Assembly: GCA_007693595.1 (NCBI GenBank)
Contig: REDI01000052.1
Span: forward strand, 1-64,000
From: Deltaproteobacteria bacterium
GTDB lineage: Bacteria; Myxococcota_A; UBA796; GCA-2862545
Length of the DNA: 64,000 bases
Reading direction: 5' to 3'
The position numbers were made by a program, and so were the translations under genes. The stretch's first letter is position 1, and each line of letters begins with the position of its first letter. A model generated the notes under the pieces. It made no database searches, was not told the origin of the DNA, and saw nothing but the letters and a program-made list of their open reading frames with translations. Below, one piece after another: positions 7,985 through 15,787 of the stretch.

Positions 7985-9075
7985 CCCACCTCTTCGCGCA
8001 CGTCTCGCCGTCGGACTGGGCCGACTGGCGGTGGCAGCTCCGCCATCGCCTGCGCACCGCCGACGCCCTGGAGCAGATCGTCCCGCTCACCGACGACGAG
8101 CGTCGCGCCTGCGCGATCACCGCCGATCGCTTCAGGCTCGGCGTCACCCCCTACTATGCGAGCCTCATCGATCCCGACGATCCCGCATGCCCCATCCGCC
8201 GCCAAGCCATCCCGACGAGCGCCGAGGCCCTCATACACCCTGACGAGCGCGCGGATCCGCTGTCCGAAGAGCGCGACATGCCCGTGCCCGGGCTGACCCG
8301 CCGCTACCCCGATCGGGTGCTCCTCTACACCACCCACACCTGCGCGGTCTACTGCCGGCACTGCACCCGTCGGCGCAAGGTCTCCGATCCGGGCAGCGCC
8401 CCGCCCCGCCAGCACCTCGACGCCGCCATCGACTGGATCGCCGAGCACCCCGAGATCCGCGACGTGATCCTCTCGGGCGGCGATCCCCTCTCGCTGCCCG
8501 ACCGCACCCTGGATCGCCTGCTCGGCCGCCTCGCCGCGATCCCCCACGTGCAGATCGTGCGCATCGGTACCCGCAACCCCACCAGCCTGCCCCAGCGCAT
8601 CACCCCCGAGCTGTGTGAGATCTTCCGGAAGTACCCTCCCCTCTACCTCATGACCCACTTCAACCACGAGCGGGAGTGCACGCCGCAGGCCGCTCAAGCT
8701 GCCACCCGCCTCGCAGAGGCTGGCTGCGTGATGGCGAACCAGGCGGTGCTCCTGCGCGGGGTCAACGACTCCCCGGAGGCCCAGATCGCCCTGAGCCACG
8801 CCCTGCTCGCCATGCGGATCCGGCCCTATCGCCTCTACCAGTGCGATCTCTCGGAGGGGACCTCCCACTTTCGAACCTCGCTGCGTCGCGGGATCGAGAT
8901 CCTCGACGCCATGCGCGGGCGCACGAGCGGCCTGTCGATGCCCGAGCTCATCGTCGACCTGCCCGACGGGCACGGAAAGGTGCCGATCCACCCCGGTCAC
9001 GTCGTGGAGCGGGCCGCGGATCACTGGGTCCTGCGGAGCTACCAGGGGGAGCGGGTGGTGGTGCCCGAGGTCTGA
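7981..9075 (+). CDS. kamA: Lysine 2,3-aminomutase (radical SAM, PLP)
   Basis: A 364-residue radical SAM enzyme converting L-lysine to L-beta-lysine. The cluster motif CxxxCxxC is Cys121, Cys125 and Cys128. Glycine-rich ILSGGDPLSL (163-172) binds SAM. The PLP lysine is Lys333 in VDLPDGHGK. The residues that hold the substrate epsilon-amino group in the clostridial enzyme, Asp293 and Asp330, match Asp289 and Asp326 here. The spacings to each other (37) and to the PLP lysine (7) are exactly the same, which favours true lysine specificity over EpmB-type activity. It is the last gene of a tightly coupled operon (desaturase, GNAT, aminomutase). Beta-lysine could feed an acetylated osmolyte or another product. 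Confidence 0.9.
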   Translation: MTHLFAHVSPSDWADWRWQLRHRLRTADALEQIVPLTDDERRACAITADRFRLGVTPYYASLIDPDDPACPIRRQAIPTSAEALIHPDERADPLSEERDMPVPGLTRRYPDRVLLYTTHTCAVYCRHCTRRRKVSDPGSAPPRQHLDAAIDWIAEHPEIRDVILSGGDPLSLPDRTLDRLLGRLAAIPHVQIVRIGTRNPTSLPQRITPELCEIFRKYPPLYLMTHFNHERECTPQAAQAATRLAEAGCVMANQAVLLRGVNDSPEAQIALSHALLAMRIRPYRLYQCDLSEGTSHFRTSLRRGIEILDAMRGRTSGLSMPELIVDLPDGHGKVPIHPGHVVERAADHWVLRSYQGERVVVPEV

Positions 9076-9182
9076 GGGTCGACGGGCGCGTCGTTGTACC
9101 TTCCCTGCGATGAATCGAGGCAGCCAGAGTCACCTGCGAGCGGGTACGGAGTGGCCATCCCCCGAGCCCAAAGAGGATCCCC

Positions 9183-9211
9183 TTCGCCTCGGACGACACA
9201 TGGGGTAGGCT
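9183..9211 (+). promoter_or_regulatory. Possible sigma70-type promoter before the 697-residue orphan
   Basis: TTCGCC (9183-9188), 17 bases, TAGGCT (9206-9211). It lies in the 160-base gap after the aminomutase gene and 14 bases before a strong AGGAGGTGA ribosome binding site. The match to consensus is modest. Confidence 0.35.
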
Positions 9212-9235
9212 CGGTCGCGAGGGAGAGGAGGTGAG

Positions 9236-11329
9236 ATGTCGACTCCGCAGGTGGTTCAGCAGGCCTTCGAAGGCACGATCGTCGCAGACTTCCCCCCCAC
9301 CATGATCACGGGACTGAGCGCGCTCGGGAACACGCGACACCTGTATCTGGCCGATGATCCCGCCCTCATCCTGTACGACTCCGGCGGGGTCTTCGGGACT
9401 CCCACCACCTACGCGCTGCGCGATCAAGACCTCGGTACGGCGCTTCGTCTCGCCTGGATCGAGGGGGGGACTCACCTCTTGGGTCACGCCCGCTTCAAGG
9501 GCTTCACGGCAACCTTCCTGCTCGAAGCCGCCCTCGCGGAGCGCGCCCTCGACATCTTCCAGCGCGGGGGCGCCGCCCCGCCGCTGCTGGGCATGCGGAT
9601 CCAGTTCACCGCAGAGCGCGAGGCCCTGGTCGCCACCTTGGCGAAACGTCCCGACCCGACGCCCACGGCCGTGCGGGCCCTGTGCACCGCACCCCAGCCC
9701 CGGCCGGCACGGGCCATGCTGAGCACCATCTGGCAGCGCGCCTCCGAGCTGCCCGCCGCCGATCTCGCGCTCATCGAGCACCTGGCGTGCGGGGAGGTCT
9801 TCGCCCACGTCGAGCTCACCGAGGGGCGACTGTGGATCTCCAAGCAGAACAAGGCGGATCTGGCCGATGTCCCGCCAGGCCAGCTTCACGTCACCGACGG
9901 AACCCTCGAAGGCAGCTTCATGGTCGCAGGTGCGGCGGTCCGCCGGATCGACCTGCCCGCCCACCGCGCGCAGGCCCTCGACGCTCTCCGACGCGCGGCG
10001 GGCGAGACCCCGAGCGGCCCGCGGGGCGCCACCGATCGCGCCACCCTCCAAGGGGGGCCGGAGAGCCAGGTCGATCTTGTGCTGACCGAGGATCACCTCG
10101 AAGTGAGAGCCCGCAGCGGAGCCCTCCTCCACGCCTTTGACCTCCGCCGGTGCGCGGTTCAAGGAAGCACGACCGACTTCCTGGTGGTCGACGCGGACGC
10201 AGGCCCGTACCGACTCCAACCGGCCACGCCCCGCTTTCAGGATCTCCTGGTCTCGCACGCCCGGGTGGCCGAGGCCGCGGAGCGCGCGACGCGCGAGGGC
10301 CCCTTCCTGGGTCTGGGTGCCAACGAGGTGCCCATCGCGGTCTTTTCGGGGCCTCCCCTTCGGATCCGAGGGGCCGACGAGCCGGGAAGGGAGCGACTTC
10401 AGATCGAGCGGAGCGAGGATGGTAGCCAGCTCAGCGTCGGGGCGTGGACCTTCGCCGCCGCCGAGCCCGTGGTCGAAGCGGTCGCCAACCTACTCGCCGC
10501 TCGACGGGCCGCCGACCCCGCCTTGCTCGAGGCGGAGCTGCCCGCGCTCGAGCGCGATTGGGTTCTGTACGCCGTCCTGGGCCCCCTCGCCGAGACGCAT
10601 CGGATCCTCAGCGAGACCCTAGGTGATCCCCTGCGCTACCCCACCGACGCCACCGAGCGCCTCACCCTCCTCACCCTCCTGGCGGAGCGCACCCCCTGGC
10701 TGCGCCGCCACAGCATCCGCGCCAGGCTGGAGCTAGCCACCTTCGTGCACCTCGCCGATCGCCGACTCGCCGAGGCCAGCGGATGCGCCGCCCCACCCCT
10801 CAACTGGGACCTCGACCTGCTCTCGGACATGACGGAGGCCCTCGACCGCATCGAGCGAGAGCTGGCCCAGCTCGACTGGCTTCGCAAGGCGCTGACCGCC
10901 ACCGCTCCCGGCTACGGACGACTCGCCGCCAACCTGGGATTGTCCATCATCAACCCCCTCCGGCTCATCGGCACGGGGGCGGAGGCCGTCCGCATCGCGG
11001 CGATCCAGCGCATGACGGCCTCGGTCGAGGCCGAGGGATCCGAGCGCGCCGCCGCCGCCTGCCTCGATGACTGGATGCACCTGATACGGGTGGTGGTACC
11101 AGCCCTTGGACACCGGCTGATCCAGGCCTACGAGCCTCGACGCGCCTGGGCCTCGGAGCTCGCGGCCGTGACCGATCCTGGAGGCCGCGCCGCGATCGCC
11201 CTGCGCTTTGCCCGGCTCGCCAACTTCGCCCGCTTCGCGGACGCTCGCGAAGGGCTGCCCCGCGCCCACGCCATCCAGATCATCCACGGCTGGCTCGACC
11301 ACGTCCCGGACGGCTGGTCGAAGCTCTAG
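9236..11329 (+). CDS. Large protein of unknown function, possibly repeated PH-like modules
   Basis: A 697-residue soluble protein with no signal peptide or membrane span. The ATG follows a near-perfect AGGAGGTGA. The first 430 residues look like several units, each a set of short beta strands followed by one amphipathic helix (roughly 30-115, 185-255, 278-350 and 365-425). This is the pattern of PH-like or GRAM-like folds. The last 260 residues are mainly helical, with few motifs. I recognise no family and no catalytic signature. It follows the lysine aminomutase operon but probably has its own promoter. Confidence 0.7.
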   Translation: MSTPQVVQQAFEGTIVADFPPTMITGLSALGNTRHLYLADDPALILYDSGGVFGTPTTYALRDQDLGTALRLAWIEGGTHLLGHARFKGFTATFLLEAALAERALDIFQRGGAAPPLLGMRIQFTAEREALVATLAKRPDPTPTAVRALCTAPQPRPARAMLSTIWQRASELPAADLALIEHLACGEVFAHVELTEGRLWISKQNKADLADVPPGQLHVTDGTLEGSFMVAGAAVRRIDLPAHRAQALDALRRAAGETPSGPRGATDRATLQGGPESQVDLVLTEDHLEVRARSGALLHAFDLRRCAVQGSTTDFLVVDADAGPYRLQPATPRFQDLLVSHARVAEAAERATREGPFLGLGANEVPIAVFSGPPLRIRGADEPGRERLQIERSEDGSQLSVGAWTFAAAEPVVEAVANLLAARRAADPALLEAELPALERDWVLYAVLGPLAETHRILSETLGDPLRYPTDATERLTLLTLLAERTPWLRRHSIRARLELATFVHLADRRLAEASGCAAPPLNWDLDLLSDMTEALDRIERELAQLDWLRKALTATAPGYGRLAANLGLSIINPLRLIGTGAEAVRIAAIQRMTASVEAEGSERAAAACLDDWMHLIRVVVPALGHRLIQAYEPRRAWASELAAVTDPGGRAAIALRFARLANFARFADAREGLPRAHAIQIIHGWLDHVPDGWSKL

Positions 11330-11366
11330 CGATCGGTCGGGAGGCCTCCGGGTTCCCGAAGGTGCG

Positions 11367-12503
11367 CTACAAGGCGCTCAGGGGCAGGGACCCGAAGTAT
11401 CCCTCTCCTCCCGCCACAAAGAGGTGTTCGTCGACGATCTGACAGCGGTGGAGGGTCGCGACCGCCTGACCGCCCCTGGTCGGACTGCGCTCCTCCCAGG
11501 TCTGCCCGCCGTCGGTCGACAGGAAGAGCAGCGCGCGCCCTCGTTGGGAGTAGTCGCCCACGACGACGAGCAGCTCCCCATCACGGCAGGCCCCGTAGAG
11601 CCGGGTCGTGCTCCCGCCCGAGGCCAAGGGAGCCAGGTCGTTCAAAATCCAGCTCGAAGGCTCGGTCGGATCTCCGACCGAATACCACGCGACCGCCGAG
11701 TTCGTCGCCTGATTGACGCCCGCGATCAGCATGTCGCCTTGGGCGTCGATCGCGAGGTCCCACGCCTCGCCGTAGAAGGAACCCGCGCCCTCAGGCGAGA
11801 GTCGAATCGCGCCCATACGGAGTGTCTCGCCCGCTGAATCGACCTCGTCGTAGTAGAAGTAAGGCGGATCGCTGAGGGTCGAGCCCGTGGCGTAGAAGCG
11901 ACCATCGTAGGTCTCGGCGCTCAGGAACTTCCCATGGGAGACCGCGCCTTCCCACCAGCCCGCACCGTTGATGGGCGGCTCGTTGACGTCGGGCCAATAC
12001 AGGACATCATCCCCCGTCCAAGATGAGGCCAGGGCACGACCTTGGCCGTCGACCCGAAAGGCCCCCACCAGGAAGGTCTGCCAATAGGCAGGACGGCTCT
12101 CGGGCACGAGGTAGAACGATCCGACCTCGCCGTCTACCAGGGTGAGGACCCGCGCCCCGCCAGAGCCCGTGCCCGAGATGTAGAGCGTACCTTGCGGCGA
12201 CCGCCACAGGTCCACCACCCGCATGGTCTCGAGGACTCCACCCGGCGACGCGGGGATGCTCCAGGTGCGCCCCCCATCGGTCGTGTGGTAAAGCCCCTCA
12301 CCGCTCGCCCCGGTGCCGCAGCCCACGAAGGCCTGGTCCCGAGAGTCGACCCACATGGCCTGCGTGTGGTACGCGACACAGGGATGCGCGTAGCCGGTAA
12401 AGTCATCGAGGTCTGAGACGATCCCGGTGGGCTCAGAGGAGACATCGAGCTCCTCGCATCCGGGCAGGACGAGCAGCGAGAGGACGGCGAGGCGATGGCG
12501 CAT
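11367..12503 (-). CDS. Lipoprotein with BNR/sialidase-type beta-propeller repeats
   Basis: A 378-residue exported lipoprotein. The signal peptide ends in the lipobox LVLPGC (about residue 16). Asp-box (BNR) repeats are seen: YHTTDGGRTW near residue 77 and FLSTDGGQTW near 336, with weaker copies between. The whole mature part should fold as a beta-propeller on the cell surface. Sialidase catalytic residues cannot be assigned, so binding or structural roles are equally likely. The ATG at 12503 has AGAGGAG 5 bases upstream; the longer upstream frame is non-coding. Confidence 0.75.
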   Translation of the reverse strand: MRHRLAVLSLLVLPGCEELDVSSEPTGIVSDLDDFTGYAHPCVAYHTQAMWVDSRDQAFVGCGTGASGEGLYHTTDGGRTWSIPASPGGVLETMRVVDLWRSPQGTLYISGTGSGGARVLTLVDGEVGSFYLVPESRPAYWQTFLVGAFRVDGQGRALASSWTGDDVLYWPDVNEPPINGAGWWEGAVSHGKFLSAETYDGRFYATGSTLSDPPYFYYDEVDSAGETLRMGAIRLSPEGAGSFYGEAWDLAIDAQGDMLIAGVNQATNSAVAWYSVGDPTEPSSWILNDLAPLASGGSTTRLYGACRDGELLVVVGDYSQRGRALLFLSTDGGQTWEERSPTRGGQAVATLHRCQIVDEHLFVAGGEGYFGSLPLSAL

Positions 12504-12704
12504 AGGACTCCTCTGGAGGGCCACGCAGACGCCGCCCTCGGTGTAGCCTATCACCCGCGACACACCTCGAACAAGGCGTGCCATCCTGGGTCCACAGGAC
12601 CAGCCAGGCCCTAGGTCGTGCGGTGCCCAGCCCTCGTCCGCGACTGGGGAAGAGAGCGGCGGGGCTCCGACGAGGCTAGGCTGCCCCCTCGGAGTTGTCC
12701 CACC

Positions 12705-13355
12705 ATGAAGACCCTCGCCCCTGGGCTGCACGTCCACGAGACCCACCAGCGATTCTACGGCCTCGAGGTCGGCGCCCGCATGACGGTGCTCGAGCTTCGA
12801 GGAGGGCTGCTCATCCACTCACCCATCGGCGTCGACCCCGCCTCGGTCCAAGCCTTGGGTCCGCTGCGCTGGGTGCTGGCCCCCAACCTGCTCCACCACC
12901 TCTACGCAGGCCCTTGGATCGACGCCGGCGCCGAAGGTTGGGCTGCTCCCGGTCTCCCCCAGAAACGCCCCGACCTGAGCTTCACCGGGGTGATCGGCGA
13001 GGCTCCCTCGCCCTTCGGAGACGAGGTCGAGCTTCTACCGCTCCGGAGCTTCCCGATCGCCAACGAGGTGGCCCTCCTCCATCGTGCGAGCCGAACCCTG
13101 GTGCTGACCGATCTCGTGTTCAACTTCCAGCCGACGGCCCCCCTCCTGACGCGGGCCGCCATGTTCTGCCTGTGCGGCTACCCAGGTTGCCGCACCACCC
13201 TGCTGGAGCGGGCGACCATGAAGCGCGCCCTCGCACGCGAGGAGCTCACCACGCTCCTGTCTTGGGACTTTGACCGCCTGATCATGGCCCATGGCCAGAT
13301 CATCGAGCAAGACGGGCGGCGAGCCTTGGAACGCGCCTACGCCTGGCTTCTCTAG
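12705..13355 (+). CDS. DUF4336 family protein (metallo-hydrolase-like fold)
   Basis: A 216-residue cytoplasmic protein. The start APGLHVHETHQRFYGLEVGARMTV, and the sequences LLIHSPIGVD, WVLAPNLLHHLYAG, VLTDLVFNF and WDFDRLIMAHGQII, match DUF4336 as I know it. That family looks like a degenerate metallo-beta-lactamase fold. The His cluster (LLHHL and the final MAHG) might bind metal, but the full HxHxDH motif is absent. The ATG at 12705 follows GGAG at a somewhat long distance (10 bases). No biochemical role is established to my knowledge. Confidence 0.75.
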   Translation: MKTLAPGLHVHETHQRFYGLEVGARMTVLELRGGLLIHSPIGVDPASVQALGPLRWVLAPNLLHHLYAGPWIDAGAEGWAAPGLPQKRPDLSFTGVIGEAPSPFGDEVELLPLRSFPIANEVALLHRASRTLVLTDLVFNFQPTAPLLTRAAMFCLCGYPGCRTTLLERATMKRALAREELTTLLSWDFDRLIMAHGQIIEQDGRRALERAYAWLL

Positions 13356-13398
13356 ACTCGGTGCCGAGCCCAGCGACGCGGCGCCCTCCAGCCATGAG

Positions 13399-14445
13399 CT
13401 AGAGATCAAGCGCCTGGATCATCTCTTCGATCGCGTCCCTCCGGCCCTCGAACCGACCGACCTCCCCCGCTGCCTCGAGGATCGCGATGCGACGCCCCAG
13501 CGGTAGGAAGGTGATCTGGTAGGTCCAGTCTTCGTCGCCGAGAGGGGCCTGGAGCTCGAGCCGTCCGCCCTCAAGTCGACCGATCTGCACCCCTTCGTCG
13601 CGAAGGACGCGGTAGCCGGCGGCCAGCATGCGCTCACGCACCGCCTCGCGCCAGAAGGCGACGCTCGCGCGTGGATCATGCTTGACCCCCCTGGCGCGCA
13701 GCAGGACGCCATCGGGCGAGGCAGCCCGAAAGCGACGAGCCCTGCGCCAGGTCGAGAAGCCCTCAGGAGCGTCTTGAAGGCGGAAGCCTCGGGTCTTCCA
13801 AGACGGACGTGCGTCGCGGAGCCCCTCACGCACCTCTTGCACGTTGAGGGTGTTGAGCCAGTCGAAGGGAGAGTCCCCCGTCGGGACAGGCGCGGCCCGG
13901 TCGCGAAAGCGAAAGGTGATGTCGACGCGCGCGTAACGGGCGCGATGCTTGAGGACCCGAAGCCGGCCCTCGAGCTCCTCGATGAGGTTGATCTGGCGAA
14001 GGACGCGGGCCTGCACCGCGTAAACCGAGGTCTTGTCCGCGGTCTCGAGCACCTCGAAGTAGCGTTGAAGCCCCTCTCTTCGGGTGCGAAGCTGGCCCTC
14101 GACCTCGACCATCTCACGGGTGAGATCCGTGCGCTGGACCGCGCGGTCCACGATGCGCCCCATCGAGGCCGCCGCCGAGAGCAGCGCGTCGACGCGCTCG
14201 ACCGGCACACGCAGCTCGAGGCGGTCTTGCGTACGTACCTGAAACCAGCCCTCGAGATCCCGAGCTTGCGCGATCAGGGGATCCGCGGCCTGGGTCGGCT
14301 CGCTCACCTGAAGCACGAAGCGAGCCGTGACCGCCGTGTGAGCCTGGACCGGACTCGAGGTCCGGTTCGGCGCCGAGGAGGTTGGGTCCATCGCGAACGC
14401 GGTCCCAGGACCCAGCAAGAGGAAGAGGAAGAGAAGGCGGCTCAC
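13399..14445 (-). CDS. DUF4349 family secreted protein
   Basis: 348 residues with a signal peptide ending AFA (about residue 17). The core shows the DUF4349 pattern: a strand-helix-strand with VRVPVERVDALLSAAASMGRIVDR, then TDLTREMVEVEGQLRTRREGL and a paired helix/coiled coil with RQINLIEELEGRLRVLKHR. The last 120 residues form a separate small domain. The GTG start overlaps the TGA of the upstream DUF4349 lipoprotein gene, so the two are coupled paralogues. They probably work as a pair in the periplasm. The function is unknown. Confidence 0.8.
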   Translation of the reverse strand: MSRLLFLFLLLGPGTAFAMDPTSSAPNRTSSPVQAHTAVTARFVLQVSEPTQAADPLIAQARDLEGWFQVRTQDRLELRVPVERVDALLSAAASMGRIVDRAVQRTDLTREMVEVEGQLRTRREGLQRYFEVLETADKTSVYAVQARVLRQINLIEELEGRLRVLKHRARYARVDITFRFRDRAAPVPTGDSPFDWLNTLNVQEVREGLRDARPSWKTRGFRLQDAPEGFSTWRRARRFRAASPDGVLLRARGVKHDPRASVAFWREAVRERMLAAGYRVLRDEGVQIGRLEGGRLELQAPLGDEDWTYQITFLPLGRRIAILEAAGEVGRFEGRRDAIEEMIQALDL

Positions 14446-15626
14446 AGCGCACCTCCGGCCAGGGCCGCGTCGATGGCGGCGCCGTAGCGCTCGATCTGCT
14501 TGTCGCCAGGAAAGTACGCCTGCGCGATGTGCAGGTGGCGCCCTTGGGGCCGCAGACAGATCCGCCACTCATACGGCTCTTCGGCGGCTGGACGGAGCGC
14601 GAGACAGGACCACGACCCCACTTCGATCGAGCGCGTCTGCTCAAAGTCGTCGCCGATGCGCTCCTCGATGGCTTGGATCCAGAAGGCTCCTTCCCCGACG
14701 GGGTCATTGGGCTGGCGGAGGGTCCACAGGCTCACGCCATCGGCGCTCTCGGCGCGAAAGGGGCCCCGCTTGTCGAGCACGACCATGCCTTCAGGCTCGG
14801 GGAGGTCCACCCGGCGCACATCGTCGAAGGGAGCCCGATGGAAGGGGGCGAGCCGACGGATCCACGCGAAGCCCGCCAGCTCGGGGCTGCGGCTGCCCTG
14901 AAAGGCCTCCCGAGGCACGACCTTCACGCTGATCCGCGCGAAGCCCGCAAGATCCGAGAGGGTTCGGAGCTGGCGCTCGAGCCGGTCGAGCTCATCGGTC
15001 ACCCGCTGGAGCTGGTGGATGAGTCGGAGTCGCTCGGACTCGGCGAGCTCGCCTTCGAGGAGCTGGATCAGCTTGTCACGGGTGGTGCGGTGGGTGCGGA
15101 CCCGCAGATCGATCGCCAAGAACTGCTCGGTGATGTCCTCGGCGCGCACGCTCTGGTCGAGCACGTCGCCGAGCTGGAGCACACCCTGCCAGATCTCGTC
15201 GAAGGAGGCGCCCGGCACTCGAATGGAGACCTCGGTGCGAGAGAGCCGCTCAACTCGACCTTCGGCCTGCTCGGCCAGCGCAGCGATGGCATCGAGGGCC
15301 TCGTCCACGCGGGTCGCCCGGATCCGCGCGAACCCATCGTAGTGCACCATGCGTGGCTCTAGGGTCGCATCCCTGGGAAGGTCCGAGGCGTCGAAGTCTT
15401 CTTCCACCTCCGCCTCCGCAGGCCCGGCCCCCCCGGAGGCCGAGGAGACAGGAGACGAACGCTCCTTTCGCATCTCGCCGACCCGAGAGACCTCGGGCTC
15501 CGCAAAGAAAACCCCGTCTCCAACCTGATCGGCGCGATGCGCCGGGCCGGACCAGCCGCCGGTGTCCGGCTTGCTTCGACAGCCCAACGTCAGCGCAACG
15601 AGAGAGACCAAGAAGGGGAACCGCAA
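14442..15626 (-). CDS. DUF4349 family lipoprotein
   Basis: A 394-residue lipoprotein with lipobox LTLGC at about residue 16 and a long, acidic Ser/Gly-rich linker (20-95). It has the same DUF4349 core as its downstream neighbour: ATRVDEALDAIAALAEQAEG, the paired helices ITEQFLAIDLRVRTHR and LIHQLQRVTDELDRLERQL, and ISVKVVPREAF. The C-terminal domain of about 150 residues parallels that of the partner gene. This suggests an old duplication in which one copy kept the lipid anchor and the other became a soluble secreted form. The function is unknown. Confidence 0.8.
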   Translation of the reverse strand: MRFPFLVSLVALTLGCRSKPDTGGWSGPAHRADQVGDGVFFAEPEVSRVGEMRKERSSPVSSASGGAGPAEAEVEEDFDASDLPRDATLEPRMVHYDGFARIRATRVDEALDAIAALAEQAEGRVERLSRTEVSIRVPGASFDEIWQGVLQLGDVLDQSVRAEDITEQFLAIDLRVRTHRTTRDKLIQLLEGELAESERLRLIHQLQRVTDELDRLERQLRTLSDLAGFARISVKVVPREAFQGSRSPELAGFAWIRRLAPFHRAPFDDVRRVDLPEPEGMVVLDKRGPFRAESADGVSLWTLRQPNDPVGEGAFWIQAIEERIGDDFEQTRSIEVGSWSCLALRPAAEEPYEWRICLRPQGRHLHIAQAYFPGDKQIERYGAAIDAALAGGAL

Positions 15627-15756
15627 GTCGACCTCCGAGATCGAAGGCCGCCGACCCGGCGACCTCTCCGACGTCTAACGTAGAGAGGGGGCGAGGAGCG
15701 TACATCCCGGTCACGAATAGGAGCGGTAACGATGGGAGCGTCGAGGCCCCTAGTTC

Positions 15757-15771
15757 TTGTCAAGTAGACAA
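15757..15771. repeat. Inverted repeat TTGTC-N5-GACAA, possible operator
   Basis: A perfect 5-base-arm palindrome with spacer AAGTA, in the 161-base gap between the M1 aminopeptidase stop and the DUF4349 lipoprotein start. The local sequence is AT-richer than its surroundings. No T-tract follows on either strand, so it is not an obvious terminator. Confidence 0.35.
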
Positions 15772-15787
15772 TAACTCGGATGGATCG

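Noticed and set aside
9110-9208. 32-codon frame between lysine aminomutase and the orphan gene
   Set aside because: No ribosome binding site and no recognisable feature; more likely leader or promoter DNA.
8948-10258. 436-codon minus-strand frame over lysine aminomutase and the 697-residue gene
   Set aside because: Covers parts of two well-supported genes in the opposite direction and has no motif.
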